A stretch of DNA of 23,981 bases from JBBITW01 sp037440525 (GTDB taxonomy: Bacteria > Desulfobacterota > BSN033 > UBA1163). Position 1 is the first letter of the stretch. Every line of letters starts with the position of its first letter. The stretch is from the NCBI GenBank assembly GCA_037440525.1, contig JBBITW010000039.1, positions 1-23,981 of the forward strand. Reading direction: 5' to 3'. Below are positions 1 to 8,241 of this stretch, in pieces. Position numbers and translations under genes: made by a program. The notes below the pieces were generated by a model. The model saw only the letters and a program-made list of their open reading frames with translations, searched no databases and was not told the DNA's origin.

Positions 1-39
1 TTCGCTCGGAATGACAGAAAAAAGAGGCTCGGAATGACA
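1..39. repeat. Tandem pair of a dispersed 13-bp repeat (gctcggaatgaca)
   Basis: The word gctcggaatgaca occurs at 4-16 and again at 27-39, separated by a 10-nt A/G-rich spacer. The first copy extends to ttcgctcggaatgaca (1-16), identical to the last 16 bases of the window (23966-23981). A degenerate copy lies near 20.3 kb. These are short non-coding dispersed elements of the kind scattered between genes in many bacterial genomes. The element is cut by the window edge. Confidence 0.7.
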
Positions 40-96
40 AACATGGCATACACCTGATTGCGACACAGCCTTTAAGTAGGGAAAGACAAGATAGAT

Positions 97-741
97 TTAA
101 ATATTAAAGACTTTTACAAGGGAGTCTAAAATTTTCTCCATCAGAAGGTCTCTTTTCTTCTCCAATTTTCCAATTAATATCTTCGTTCTCTTCAAGAAAT
201 TTTTATCCTTTAAAGATGATAGATTTGCACCAATATTGAGAAGCCCTCCCCTGAATGCCGCATCAGCAAGAAGGGCAGAAACACCTGCATCACTTATTGC
301 ATTTGGATTGCCATGGGAGATAAGAATCTTTGAATAATCTAAAAGTTTAATAGAATTTTTACAAACCAGCATTGGAGGAACGATAGCCTTTTTGTAGGCC
401 TTCTGAATCTTCATGATTCGATAAAGATGCTCCTTTTCGGAATTTTTAGGAAGGCGAAATGCCTTGATTACTTCATTATAAGCCTCTTCATCTTCATTTA
501 TTGCCTTGACAAGCCTCTTTTGAATAGCTAAGGATTCTCTCTTTATCCTTCTCAGTTTCTTCTCTTCAATCTTACCTTTTTTTATTGAAAGCCCTGCAAC
601 CATTGAAATCAGAGAGGCAGATAAAGCAACTGCCAGGGCTGATGCACTTCCACCTCCTGGTGTAGGGGTATCTTCAGAAAGCCTCTTTAAAAATCTCTCC
701 ATATCCTCTGCCTTCGATTCCTCTCTAAAAGGGCTATTCAA
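97..741 (-). CDS. Formimidoyltetrahydrofolate cyclodeaminase / methenyl-THF cyclohydrolase family protein (stand-alone FTCD C-terminal domain)
   Basis: This is predicted to convert 5-formimino-THF to 5,10-methenyl-THF with release of NH3, the last step of THF-dependent histidine catabolism. The family signatures are clear: TPTPGGGSASA at residues 25-35, and an NPNAISDAG..ALLADAAFRGG block at 145-166. The rest is charged and helical with no transmembrane segment, and the length of about 200 residues matches the single-domain family. In animals this domain is fused behind the formimidoyltransferase; here it is a separate gene overlapping the ftcD stop by 8 nt in another frame, so translation is probably coupled. 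The listed start is TTG at 741. An ATG at 702 (residue 14) has a better ribosome site (GAAGG) but trims part of the first conserved helix, so the start is unsettled. A pure FchA-type cyclohydrolase activity is possible from sequence, but the hut context favours the cyclodeaminase. Confidence 0.88.
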   Translation of the reverse strand: MNSPFREESKAEDMERFLKRLSEDTPTPGGGSASALAVALSASLISMVAGLSIKKGKIEEKKLRRIKRESLAIQKRLVKAINEDEEAYNEVIKAFRLPKNSEKEHLYRIMKIQKAYKKAIVPPMLVCKNSIKLLDYSKILISHGNPNAISDAGVSALLADAAFRGGLLNIGANLSSLKDKNFLKRTKILIGKLEKKRDLLMEKILDSLVKVFNI

Positions 742-1630
742 ATTCTAAGATTCTCTTCTCGATCACCTGCTCGGTTGAAAAATCGGGATATCCCAAATAA
801 TATTTTATGATTTCTTCCAGCGCATCAAGAGGAATCAATCCCACAATCTCTGAACCACTAACCTCTATCCCCCTATCAAGAGCCTCCTTTTTTATAAATT
901 CATAGACCTTAGGGATATTTGTTACCCGATAATTGGTTAGATTCATTGAGACCTGCACCATACCCCTTTCTTTCAGATCCACCCCCATTGCCCTTACCTC
1001 AGGGAAACCACCATCTTTAAATCTAACTCTTCGGGAAATCTCTTTTGCGATTGAAATATCCTTAGTATTAAGATTAACGTTAAAGGCTATCAGGGGAAAA
1101 CGAGCCCCAATTATCGAAGCACCTGATCTGGGGTTAAACTCCCATGGTCCTTCATCCGGTTTCCAAAAAGGATCTTTCATCCTCTCATTAAGCCCTTCGT
1201 ATTCCCCTTTACGGATGAAAGGAAGCTCTCTTCTCTCGGGCCTCGTGGCCGCCTCTCCATAAAAATAAACTGTAACCCCTCTCTTCCCAAGCTCCCTGCC
1301 AAACTCTTGGGCCAATCTTACAACCTCCTCCATTTCCAAACCATATAGGGGAACAAATGGGACTACATCTACAGCCCCCAGGCGGGGATGCCCTCCTCTG
1401 TGTTTCCTCATATCTATAAGTTCAATGGCCTTAAGAGCCATGGAGAGGGCAGCATCCCTTACTGCCGTCGGCTCACCAATAAAAGTGAATACACTTCGAT
1501 TATGGTCTTTATCAGAGGAAATATCGAGGAGTTTAACTTCCTGATGCCTCCTTATTTCTTCGGCAATCAATTTGATCTTCTCCTGATCTCTTCCCTCGCT
1601 AATGTTCGGAACACACTCTAAAAGTCTCAT
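734..1630 (-). CDS. ftcD: Glutamate formimidoyltransferase (EC 2.1.2.5)
   Basis: This enzyme transfers the formimino group of N-formimino-L-glutamate to tetrahydrofolate, giving glutamate and 5-formimino-THF. The family hallmarks are present: ECVPNISEGR at the N-terminus, HNRSVFTFIG, and RGGHPRLGAVDVVPFVP. The His of RGGHP (residue 81 from the chosen start) matches the position of the catalytic His of vertebrate FTCD (His82). The length of about 300 aa fits the stand-alone transferase. An in-frame ATG at 1639 directly abuts the hutI stop but has no ribosome site. The ATG at 1630 gives MRLLECVPNISEGR, the usual N-terminus of this family, so I chose it. The gene is immediately downstream of hutI with no intergenic gap. 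No hutF or hutG is present, so this cell uses the folate route, which can feed C1 units to folate metabolism. Confidence 0.95.
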   Translation of the reverse strand: MRLLECVPNISEGRDQEKIKLIAEEIRRHQEVKLLDISSDKDHNRSVFTFIGEPTAVRDAALSMALKAIELIDMRKHRGGHPRLGAVDVVPFVPLYGLEMEEVVRLAQEFGRELGKRGVTVYFYGEAATRPERRELPFIRKGEYEGLNERMKDPFWKPDEGPWEFNPRSGASIIGARFPLIAFNVNLNTKDISIAKEISRRVRFKDGGFPEVRAMGVDLKERGMVQVSMNLTNYRVTNIPKVYEFIKKEALDRGIEVSGSEIVGLIPLDALEEIIKYYLGYPDFSTEQVIEKRILEFE

Positions 1631-1639
1631 ATTAACCAT

Positions 1640-2914
1640 CTAAAGACGAGAACCAATTGACCTGTTGTATACAACCTTTCCCCTTTTAATCACCGTTTCC
1701 ACATGATCAACGCCGAAATGATAGGGCATATATTTATAGTTTGGTATATCAAGAATTATTAAATCTGCTTTTTTACCTATATCAAGACTCCCGATCTCAT
1801 TCTCTCTATCCATCGATCTTGCAGCATTGATTGTTACAGCCCTAATTACTTCATCAGGAGTCATCCTGAACATTACGCACCCCATTGTCATCATCAATGG
1901 AAGGGATTCTGTCATGGATGAGCCTGGATTTAAATCTGTTGCAAGAGAAACTAAGACCCCTTTGTCAAGCATCTCCCTTGCAGGGGGAAACTTCTTCATC
2001 GATAGAAAGAAACTACAACCAGGAAGAAGTACTGCTGTTACACCCCTTTGAGACATCATCTCAATACCCTCTGGACTGATATACTCCAGATGGTCTGCTG
2101 AATAGGCACCCAATTCAGCTGCCAGTTCTGCACCTCCTCCGGGGGTTAATTGATCTGCATGAATTTTGGGTTTCAGTCCATAACGCCTTCCTGTTTCAAG
2201 GACTTTTCTTGACTCCTCAATGCTGAATGCCTTCTCCTCACAGAAGACATCGCAGAATTCAGCCAGTTTCTCCTTAGCAACTTCTGGAATCATCTCTTCT
2301 ATAAGGAGGTCAAGATAGCCCTCCCTTCTATTCTTAAATTCTTTAGGAATTGTATGGGCACCTAAAAAGGTGGGGACAATCTCCACGGGATGATCTGACT
2401 GCAAAGTCTTTATAACCCTGAGAATCTTCAATTCGTCATTAAGGGAAAGTCCATAACCACTTTTTGCTTCAATGGTCGTTACACCTCTTGATAACATCCT
2501 CTCGAGACGTTTCTTTCCGAGGGAGAGAAGCTCTTCAAATGATGCCCTTCTGGTTGCCTCAACAGTTGAAAGGATTCCCCCACCCCTCTCAGCAATTTCA
2601 AGGTATGAAAGGCCCCTGATCCTCATTTCGAACTCATTCTCCCTCGATCCAGCAAATATTAGATGGGTATGAGGATCTATAAGCCCTGGCATGATTACCC
2701 TTCCTCTGGCATCTATATCCTTTCCCAATGGGCTTAAAATAAAATTTTCTGGTAATCTATCACTCCTTCCCACCCACAGGATTCTTCCGTCTTTCAGAGC
2801 GATCGCACCATCCCTTATTATACCCAATCCTGACTCATCACCTGCTGAGGGCGAGATGGTAAGGAGTTCATTAGCATTCCTTATAATGATGTCCACCTCT
2901 ATCTTTTCAATCAT
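1640..2914 (-). CDS. hutI: Imidazolonepropionase (EC 3.5.2.7)
   Basis: This is a metal-dependent amidohydrolase that opens 4-imidazolone-5-propionate to N-formimino-L-glutamate, the third step of histidine breakdown. The amidohydrolase metal site is visible: the HxH pair at H82/H84 in GLIDPHTHLIFAGS, H252 in the HADQLTPGGGAE block, H275 in SADHLEYI, and D327 in ATDLNPGSS. H187 in the GAHTIP motif and the KSGYGLS segment (151-157) are also typical of HutI. The length of 424 aa is normal for the family. The ATG at 2914 is preceded by GGAAGAG at a rather long spacing. The gene lies 29 bp after the hisC-like gene and directly abuts ftcD, so it is very probably cotranscribed with both. Confidence 0.97.
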   Translation of the reverse strand: MIEKIEVDIIIRNANELLTISPSAGDESGLGIIRDGAIALKDGRILWVGRSDRLPENFILSPLGKDIDARGRVIMPGLIDPHTHLIFAGSRENEFEMRIRGLSYLEIAERGGGILSTVEATRRASFEELLSLGKKRLERMLSRGVTTIEAKSGYGLSLNDELKILRVIKTLQSDHPVEIVPTFLGAHTIPKEFKNRREGYLDLLIEEMIPEVAKEKLAEFCDVFCEEKAFSIEESRKVLETGRRYGLKPKIHADQLTPGGGAELAAELGAYSADHLEYISPEGIEMMSQRGVTAVLLPGCSFFLSMKKFPPAREMLDKGVLVSLATDLNPGSSMTESLPLMMTMGCVMFRMTPDEVIRAVTINAARSMDRENEIGSLDIGKKADLIILDIPNYKYMPYHFGVDHVETVIKRGKVVYNRSIGSRL

Positions 2915-2943
2915 TTTCTATCAGAACACTCTTCCACCCATTT

Positions 2944-4038
2944 CTATTTTAATATCTTATTGAGGGCCTTGATGAATATGAGGTTATCCTCCATCCTACC
3001 TATTGTCACCCTTGCACAGGTCGGGTAGCCCCATGCCTTTCCTGGACGGATTATTACTCCTTCCCGTAAAAAATCATAAAAGACCTTATCTATATCTCTC
3101 TGAAAATCTATGAAGATAAAATTTGCCTGGCTGGGAACATAGCTAAGATCCATCCTTCCGAGCTCCCTGTAGAGATACCTCTTCCCCTCATTGATCATCT
3201 GGATGGATTTCTCTGCATGCACAGTATCCTTTAAGGCGGCAAGCGCAGCTACCTGAGCCAGCCTGTTTACCGGGAAAGGATCTCTCACCTGATAAAGGCA
3301 ATGAATCATATCTTCCCTCCCGATGGCATAACCGATCCTAAGGGCTGCCAGTCCATATACCTTAGAAAAGGTTCTGAGGATGATCACCTGCCTTTCTTCT
3401 CTCACATAGTTCAAACCATTGAGAGAATATTCTTCATCTACGAACTCTCCATAAGCCTCATCCAAAACTACAATAACCCGTTTTGGAAGATTGGATAGAA
3501 AACCCTCGAAGTTTTTTTTGGAAACAACAGTCCCTGTTGGATTATTCGGATTGCAGATAAAAATGAGTTTGGTTTTTTCATTTACCTTCTTCAACATCCC
3601 GTCCAGGTCGTGTGTATAATTTTTCAATCTCACCTTAATGGGTTTCCCACCCATGATTTGGGTCACATTGGTATACACGGGAAAGGTTGGGTCTGCCATA
3701 ATCACCTCTTCCCCTTCATTTAAAAAGGCACTGGCAATCATAAGGATAAGGTTATCCGCTCCATTTGATATTACAAGCATATTCTCAGGGATTGAAAATT
3801 TCTTAGCCAGTGCTTCTTTCAAGATTGTACAGGGGCTTTCCGGATAAAGATTGATATTCGAAAGCTCCTTCTTTATTGCATCTAATACCTTCGGAGAAGG
3901 ACCAAGCAGGTTCTCATTTGATGCGAGTTTCACCCATCTCTTTACCTTGAATTCCTTCTTAACCTCTTCAATAGATTTACCGGGAATGTAAGAGGTAATA
4001 CCTAAGATACCTTTTCTCGCCAATCTTTCAATTCTCAA
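2944..4038 (-). CDS. HisC-like PLP-dependent aminotransferase (class I/II, histidinol-phosphate aminotransferase family)
   Basis: This is a fold-type I aminotransferase. It shows the N-terminal KLASNENLLGPSP motif typical of HisC, NPNNPTGT at 163-170, VLDEAYGEF with the cofactor Asp at D193, and the PLP-lysine motif TFSKVYGLA with K226. The C-terminal R in ARVTIGR would bind the substrate carboxylate in this family. The 364-aa length matches HisC. It starts with TTG at 4038, supported by AAGGAG with 8-nt spacing; no upstream ATG fits. A TTGACA-N17-AATAAT promoter lies just upstream. The gene is embedded in the degradative hut cluster with no other his biosynthetic gene nearby. It may transaminate histidine to imidazolepyruvate, or act on aromatic amino acids or the product glutamate. 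A biosynthetic HisC recruited to this spot is the alternative, and sequence alone does not settle the substrate. Confidence 0.88.
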   Translation of the reverse strand: MRIERLARKGILGITSYIPGKSIEEVKKEFKVKRWVKLASNENLLGPSPKVLDAIKKELSNINLYPESPCTILKEALAKKFSIPENMLVISNGADNLILMIASAFLNEGEEVIMADPTFPVYTNVTQIMGGKPIKVRLKNYTHDLDGMLKKVNEKTKLIFICNPNNPTGTVVSKKNFEGFLSNLPKRVIVVLDEAYGEFVDEEYSLNGLNYVREERQVIILRTFSKVYGLAALRIGYAIGREDMIHCLYQVRDPFPVNRLAQVAALAALKDTVHAEKSIQMINEGKRYLYRELGRMDLSYVPSQANFIFIDFQRDIDKVFYDFLREGVIIRPGKAWGYPTCARVTIGRMEDNLIFIKALNKILK

Positions 4039-4046
4039 TATTTAAG

Positions 4047-4052
4047 CTCCTT
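4047..4052 (-). promoter_or_regulatory. Ribosome binding site fixing the TTG start of the hisC-like gene
   Basis: The minus strand reads AAGGAG followed by an 8-nt spacer and TTG at 4038. The strength and spacing of this site make the TTG the convincing start codon. Confidence 0.75.
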
Positions 4053-4084
4053 TCTTTTTGAAATGAAAATTATTAATTCCCACA

Positions 4085-4113
4085 ATTATTAATTTAGATG
4101 GGTTTTATGTCAA
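4085..4113 (-). promoter_or_regulatory. Predicted internal sigma70-type promoter for hisC-like/hutI/ftcD/cyclodeaminase
   Basis: On the minus strand a perfect TTGACA (4113-4108) is followed by a 17-nt spacer and AATAAT (4090-4085), one mismatch from TATAAT. It lies in the 106-bp hutH to hisC-like gap, the largest gap in the downstream half of the cluster, and about 45 nt upstream of the TTG start. The 11-mer TTCTTGACATA around the -35 box is shared exactly with the putative hutU promoter (13452-13442). This is inferred from sequence only. Confidence 0.6.
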
Positions 4114-4144
4114 GAAGAACTTTCAAGCCTAATATCTCTTAGCT

Positions 4145-5677
4145 TTAATTTAATTTCCCAACCTTTTGTTCTACCTCCTTGAGAAGCCTTCCGGATTCAA
4201 TAAGGAGTCGAATCCCTTTTATATCCTCAAAGAACCTCCTGTCTTCTTTGATCGGAGGAACTCTCTCCCGAACCACCCTGAATGCCTCCTGGACTCCTAT
4301 TCCAGGTTTTAATGGAAGCAAAAACTCCAAACCCTGTATAGCACATAATAGCTCCATTGAAAGGATATTTTCCGCATTCTTTAAAATATCCCTTGCCTTT
4401 CTTGCTGAAATTGTACCCATTGACACATGGTCCTCTTTATCAGCAGATGTGGGGATTGAATCAACACTTGCAGGGTGAGCAAGGACTTTATTCTCAGAGG
4501 CCAGGGATGCCGAAGCTACCTGGACCATCATCAATCCTGAATGAAGGCCTCCCTCTGGGGTTAGAAAGGCTGGAAGACCTGATAATGCAGGATTTATTAA
4601 CTTTTCAATCCTTCTCTCTGAGATGCTTCCCAACTCAGATATAGCAATCCCCAAGAGATCCATCGCAAAGGCAACAGGCTCTCCATGAAAATTCCCACAA
4701 TTAAGTATCTTTCCTTCTTCAGCAAATATGAGAGGATTATCTGTAGCTGAATTTACTTCTATCTCAAGAATCTTTCGAACATAAGCCAATGAATCCCTTA
4801 CAGCTCCATGAACCTGCGGGATACATCGGAGTGAATAGGCATCCTGGATCTTCGGACATAATTTATGAGATTCAGCAATTTCACTTCCTCGAGCAAGTCT
4901 GAGAAAATTTCTTGATACATCGAGGTGTCCTGGAAATGGACGAACCCTATGTATATCAGGATCAAACGGAGTGAAAGTCCCTTTTAGTGCCTCAAGTGTA
5001 CATGCACCTACAATGTCAGCTATTTTACACAGTCTTTCTGCCCTTAGAAGTGTCAGAACACCTAATGCGGTCATTACCTGTGTTCCATTTATAAGGGCAA
5101 GGCCCTCCTTTGCCTTAAGTGTAAGGAGTGGGATCCCTGCTTCTTCCATTGCCTTCTTACCTGACATCTCCTTCCCTTGAAATATTGCCTCACCCTCTCC
5201 AATTAAAACAGAGGCGAGATGGGCTAATGGGGCAAGATCTCCACTTGCTCCTACAGAACCCTGTTCAGGTATGAGAGGATGGACACCTTTATTTATCATA
5301 TCAACAAGGGTATTTATTAACTCCATCCTAACACCTGAGTAGCCCATAGCGAGGACATTGGCCCTCAATAGCATGATTGCCCTTGTGGTCTTTTCATCAA
5401 AATATTGCCCCACACCCACTGAATGGCTACGGATAAGGTTTCTTTGAAGGTCTTCAATCTGAGAATGATCTATCAAATGATCGGAGAGCAAACCAAATCC
5501 TGTTGTCACTCCATAAATCTTTTGACCCTGAAGAAGTGCCATCTCAATAAAATCTCTTGAACGCCTCACCTTCGGTTCAACCTTTGGAGATATCTCTACA
5601 AATGCCCTCCCCTCAGCCACCTCAAATACATCTTCCAGCGTCAGATGTTCACCATCAATAATGATTCTTTTCATCAT
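4145..5677 (-). CDS. hutH: Histidine ammonia-lyase (EC 4.3.1.3)
   Basis: This enzyme deaminates L-histidine to trans-urocanate using the self-formed MIO cofactor. The MIO tripeptide Ala144-Ser145-Gly146 lies in GSVGASGDLAPLAH. Residues corresponding to the characterised Pseudomonas putida active site are all present at a 1-2 residue offset: Y55 (YGVTTGFG), H85 (SHSVGVG), N197 (LINGTQ), Q278/Y281/R284 (QDAYSLR), F330 (NFHGEP) and E415 (ADKEDHVSMG). The 510-aa length is normal, and the protein is cytoplasmic with no signal. It starts at an ATG-ATG pair one base after the rdh1 stop, with GGGG a few bases upstream, so it is translationally linked to rdh1. The intact histidase residue set argues against a relative acting on a modified substrate such as ergothioneine, but does not strictly exclude it. 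Confidence 0.97.
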   Translation of the reverse strand: MMKRIIIDGEHLTLEDVFEVAEGRAFVEISPKVEPKVRRSRDFIEMALLQGQKIYGVTTGFGLLSDHLIDHSQIEDLQRNLIRSHSVGVGQYFDEKTTRAIMLLRANVLAMGYSGVRMELINTLVDMINKGVHPLIPEQGSVGASGDLAPLAHLASVLIGEGEAIFQGKEMSGKKAMEEAGIPLLTLKAKEGLALINGTQVMTALGVLTLLRAERLCKIADIVGACTLEALKGTFTPFDPDIHRVRPFPGHLDVSRNFLRLARGSEIAESHKLCPKIQDAYSLRCIPQVHGAVRDSLAYVRKILEIEVNSATDNPLIFAEEGKILNCGNFHGEPVAFAMDLLGIAISELGSISERRIEKLINPALSGLPAFLTPEGGLHSGLMMVQVASASLASENKVLAHPASVDSIPTSADKEDHVSMGTISARKARDILKNAENILSMELLCAIQGLEFLLPLKPGIGVQEAFRVVRERVPPIKEDRRFFEDIKGIRLLIESGRLLKEVEQKVGKLN

Positions 5678-5678
5678 T

Positions 5679-6797
5679 TTACCCCAAAAAATTTATCTTC
5701 TGCCTGCCGTATCCTGATTTTTCATCCATATATACAAGAAATCTTGTCAGGAGACTCCTCTCAGCAAAAAACCTAACGAATCTATGAAAAGAAGTGTTTG
5801 GTTTATTCCATGGGCATACCCTAATACAAACCGTACAATGTGATCCATTTTTAACCCACCAGTCAAGGCATTTCATAGCATGAACAGGCCATTTTAACAT
5901 CCCCCGATTATTTGATTCATCCCATGGTTTATCTGTTCTTTCTCCTCGTTTAATGGCTCCGCTTGGACAATGCACTGAACATCTTTCGCATTTCTCACAG
6001 AAATCCTGAACCCCTATATCAACTGGCTTATCTACCTCCATTGGAAGGTCTGTAAAGACCTTCCCTATTCTGCACCTCGGTCCAAATTCCCTTGTCATAA
6101 GTAATCCCATTCGCCCCATCTCTCCAAGCCCTGCATCTACAGCAAAAGCGATATTTATACCCAACTCATTTACAGAAGGGATCGCCTTATAACCGATCTC
6201 TCTTATAAAGGTGGCAAGCGAACAGGCTGTAAATCCCAACTTTGAATAGACGAGATCTGTCTCAGGTTCGATTGCTGGTGTCCGTTTCACGATTTCATAG
6301 TTCATCTCCTGGATGATAACAATCACATATTTGTATGATTCGGCTATCTCGATCGGCTCTCCAGGTTTTCCTGCTTGGCAATAATGGGCATTCTGATATC
6401 CCCAGTGACTATAAATCCATGCCCGATTCAATGCGGCAATACCCACTAAATCAGCTCCTAACCAGCGAGCAACCCGTTTAATAATCTGGCTCATCTCATG
6501 AGGTGAACGATCCTCAATCCTATATTCCTTATTAAATTGCGGCGCGCCTTCTCTCCCATATTGTGTCCGTCGCATTACATATTCAACCGTTCTTCCTCCA
6601 ACCCAGAGGCCGTGATCGAGGATGGTCTTACCACGAATCTTCTTTCTGATATTATCTACACTCTTCTCATGCATCTTATCGTATTTGCTTCCCTCAGGAT
6701 CGACCCTCCCACGGCTAAATCCTGTAAGCCGATCATCAAACCGCTCAATTGAACCTGTAATATACCTTTTGTAAGTTGGCTCATTGACAAACTTCAC
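5679..6797 (-). CDS. Cytoplasmic reductive-dehalogenase-like corrinoid/Fe-S protein (rdh1)
   Basis: This 372-aa protein has the RdhA-type catalytic region. The block from VYSKLGFTACSLA (about 183) through FIREIGYKA, AGLGEMGRMG and TDLPMEVDKPVDIGVQDFC (to 267) follows the family pattern. Y184 is the candidate for the catalytic Tyr of characterised RdhAs. Two [4Fe-4S] motifs follow: C267-x2-C270-x2-C273-x3-C277 and C310-x10-C321-x2-C324-x3-CP (C328). There is no Tat motif, signal peptide or transmembrane helix, and no RdhB anchor gene nearby, unlike respiratory dehalogenases. The start is GTG at 6797 with GGAGG about 6 nt upstream, inside the 12-bp gap after livF1; the stop is 1 bp from hutH. 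This packing ties it to histidine import and deamination. The fold is shared with epoxyqueuosine reductase QueG, but the sequence pattern is RdhA-like. The substrate is unknown. Its N-terminal IERFDDRLTGF segment resembles that of rdh2. Confidence 0.85.
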   Translation of the reverse strand: MKFVNEPTYKRYITGSIERFDDRLTGFSRGRVDPEGSKYDKMHEKSVDNIRKKIRGKTILDHGLWVGGRTVEYVMRRTQYGREGAPQFNKEYRIEDRSPHEMSQIIKRVARWLGADLVGIAALNRAWIYSHWGYQNAHYCQAGKPGEPIEIAESYKYVIVIIQEMNYEIVKRTPAIEPETDLVYSKLGFTACSLATFIREIGYKAIPSVNELGINIAFAVDAGLGEMGRMGLLMTREFGPRCRIGKVFTDLPMEVDKPVDIGVQDFCEKCERCSVHCPSGAIKRGERTDKPWDESNNRGMLKWPVHAMKCLDWWVKNGSHCTVCIRVCPWNKPNTSFHRFVRFFAERSLLTRFLVYMDEKSGYGRQKINFLG

Positions 6798-6809
6798 CTT
6801 ATCCCTCCA

Positions 6810-7514
6810 TCATATTCCCATATATGCCTTTTTTAGATATTCATCCTTTAAAAGTTCCGATCCTTTGCCCATGAGAACAATTCTTCCGTTCTCAAGCACG
6901 TAGCCTTTATCTGACATATTCAATGCATTATATACATTCTGTTCAACAAGGAGTATTGTTACATTATCCTGATTAATGGTCTTGAGAACCTCAAATGTCT
7001 TTTTAACCATAAGAGGAGCCAGTCCGAGAGAGGGTTCATCAACGGTCAGAAGGATTGGCATAGACATAAGTCCCCTTGCAATGGCAAGCATTTGTTGCTC
7101 TCCTCCGCTCAAAGAACCTGCAAGTTGATATCTCCTCTCCCAAAGGGTAGGAAAAAGATTGTAAGCCTCTTTTAAGGCCTTACTGACCTCTCTCTTTGTT
7201 TTACGAGGATAAGCTCCTACCTCTAAGTTTTCCTCGACACTAAGAAGTGGAAATATTCTACGTCCTTCAGGTATATGGACAATTCCCATCCATACAATTT
7301 CATATGGAGGTTTCCCAAGGATTGGCTCTCCTTTGAATTTAATAATCCCAGATGTCTTTTTCAGAAGTCCAGAAATTGATTTTAGCAAGGTACTCTTTCC
7401 CGCAGCATTTGCCCCAACAATAGAGACAAATTCTCTCTCTTCCACATTGATCTCAATATCAAAAAGTACTTGCACATCTCCATAAAAGACATTTAAGTTA
7501 TTAATTCTTAGCAA
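6810..7514 (-). CDS. livF: Branched-chain-type amino acid ABC transporter ATP-binding protein LivF (set 1)
   Basis: This is the second ATPase of a HAAT-family importer. The Walker A motif GANAAGKST lies at 34-42, the ABC signature LSGGEQQ at 135-141, and Walker B ends in D159-E160 (TVDEPSLGLAP). The LSGGEQQMLAIARGL motif is the LivF type and separates it from the LivG partner. The start is TTG at 7514, overlapping the livG1 stop by 14 nt. An AGGAG site 7 nt upstream supports this start and indicates translational coupling. It sits between livG1 and rdh1. With hut genes on both sides, the importer most likely takes up histidine, urocanate or a related imidazole compound; this is an inference from context. 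Confidence 0.93.
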   Translation of the reverse strand: MLRINNLNVFYGDVQVLFDIEINVEEREFVSIVGANAAGKSTLLKSISGLLKKTSGIIKFKGEPILGKPPYEIVWMGIVHIPEGRRIFPLLSVEENLEVGAYPRKTKREVSKALKEAYNLFPTLWERRYQLAGSLSGGEQQMLAIARGLMSMPILLTVDEPSLGLAPLMVKKTFEVLKTINQDNVTILLVEQNVYNALNMSDKGYVLENGRIVLMGKGSELLKDEYLKKAYMGI

Positions 7515-8226
7515 CCGAAAACTCCTCTCCTAAGTAAGCTTTAATCACCTTCTCATCCGATGCAATCTCGGAAGGCTGACCTTCTGCAATCTTTTCACCA
7601 TAGTTCAAAACAATAATTCTGCTTGATACCCTCATTATTACACCCATAATATGTTCGATAATAAAGAGGGTGATCCCCGATCTATTTAACCTCTCAATCA
7701 ATTTAACCATCTCCTGAAGCTCTGTCGGATTCAGTCCTGCCATCACCTCATCAAGTAGAAAAAGTTTTGGTTTTGTAGCCAAACCTCTTGCAATCTCAAG
7801 TCGCTTCCTATCAGCAATTGTAAGGGATTTTCCAAGGAGATTCTTTTTATCATATAAACCTACAAATTCTAAAACCTCTTCAGCCCTCTCCTCTGCCTTC
7901 TTTAGATTCTTCTCGTGGCTTAGGGCACCTATCATGACATTCTTTATCACAGGTATATTAACGAAAGGTTTTGCTATCTGGAAGGTCCGGCATATTCCCA
8001 ATCCGCATATCTCTTCAGGTTTCAATTTAGTAATATCCTTACCTTCAAACTTAATATAGCCTGTCTTAGAATGATAAAATCCGCTGAGAAGATTAAAAAG
8101 TGTGGTTTTCCCCGCACCATTTGGTCCAATAAGACCCACCACCTCATCTGAATTAATCCTCAGACTTACATTTTTTAGGACAATATTCCCTCCAAACGAT
8201 TTGCTAACCCCGAATACCTCAAGCAT
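7501..8226 (-). CDS. livG: Branched-chain-type amino acid ABC transporter ATP-binding protein LivG (set 1)
   Basis: This is an ATPase subunit with Walker A GPNGAGKTT at 34-42, Walker B FLLDE ending at D159-E160, and H192 as the switch His (IIEHIM). The C-terminal ELQEMV...EGQPSEIASDEKVIKAYLGEE tail is the LivG type. The signature motif is degenerate (LTIADRKRLEIARGLA, 135-150) rather than LSGGQ, and the usual DEPxxGL is DEVMAGL. Degenerate signatures occur in LivG-type subunits, so the protein is probably functional in a heterodimer with LivF. The ATG start at 8226 lies 15 bp after the livM1 stop, with AAGGGG about 11 nt upstream. Confidence 0.93.
   Translation of the reverse strand: MLEVFGVSKSFGGNIVLKNVSLRINSDEVVGLIGPNGAGKTTLFNLLSGFYHSKTGYIKFEGKDITKLKPEEICGLGICRTFQIAKPFVNIPVIKNVMIGALSHEKNLKKAEERAEEVLEFVGLYDKKNLLGKSLTIADRKRLEIARGLATKPKLFLLDEVMAGLNPTELQEMVKLIERLNRSGITLFIIEHIMGVIMRVSSRIIVLNYGEKIAEGQPSEIASDEKVIKAYLGEEFSVAKN
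7522..7526 (-). promoter_or_regulatory. Ribosome binding site fixing the TTG start of livF1
   Basis: The minus strand reads AGGAG, 7 nt, then TTG at 7514, inside the end of livG1. It supports a coupled, overlapping start. Confidence 0.65.
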
Positions 8227-8241
8227 TACTCTTAATCCCCT

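Noticed and set aside
4145..5677. HutH as an ergothionase-type lyase for a modified histidine
   Set aside because: All histidase active-site positions I could map are present, so ordinary histidine ammonia-lyase is the simpler call.
5679..6797. Assignment of rdh1 as epoxyqueuosine reductase (QueG)
   Set aside because: Both share a corrinoid/Fe-S architecture, but the AGLGEMGR..., TDLP..DKPVD and FC..C..C...CP blocks follow the RdhA pattern. The hut context also does not suggest tRNA modification.
7501..8226. LivG1 as a non-functional ATPase because of its LTIADRK signature
   Set aside because: LivG-type subunits commonly have a degenerate signature; Walker A, Walker B and the switch His are intact.
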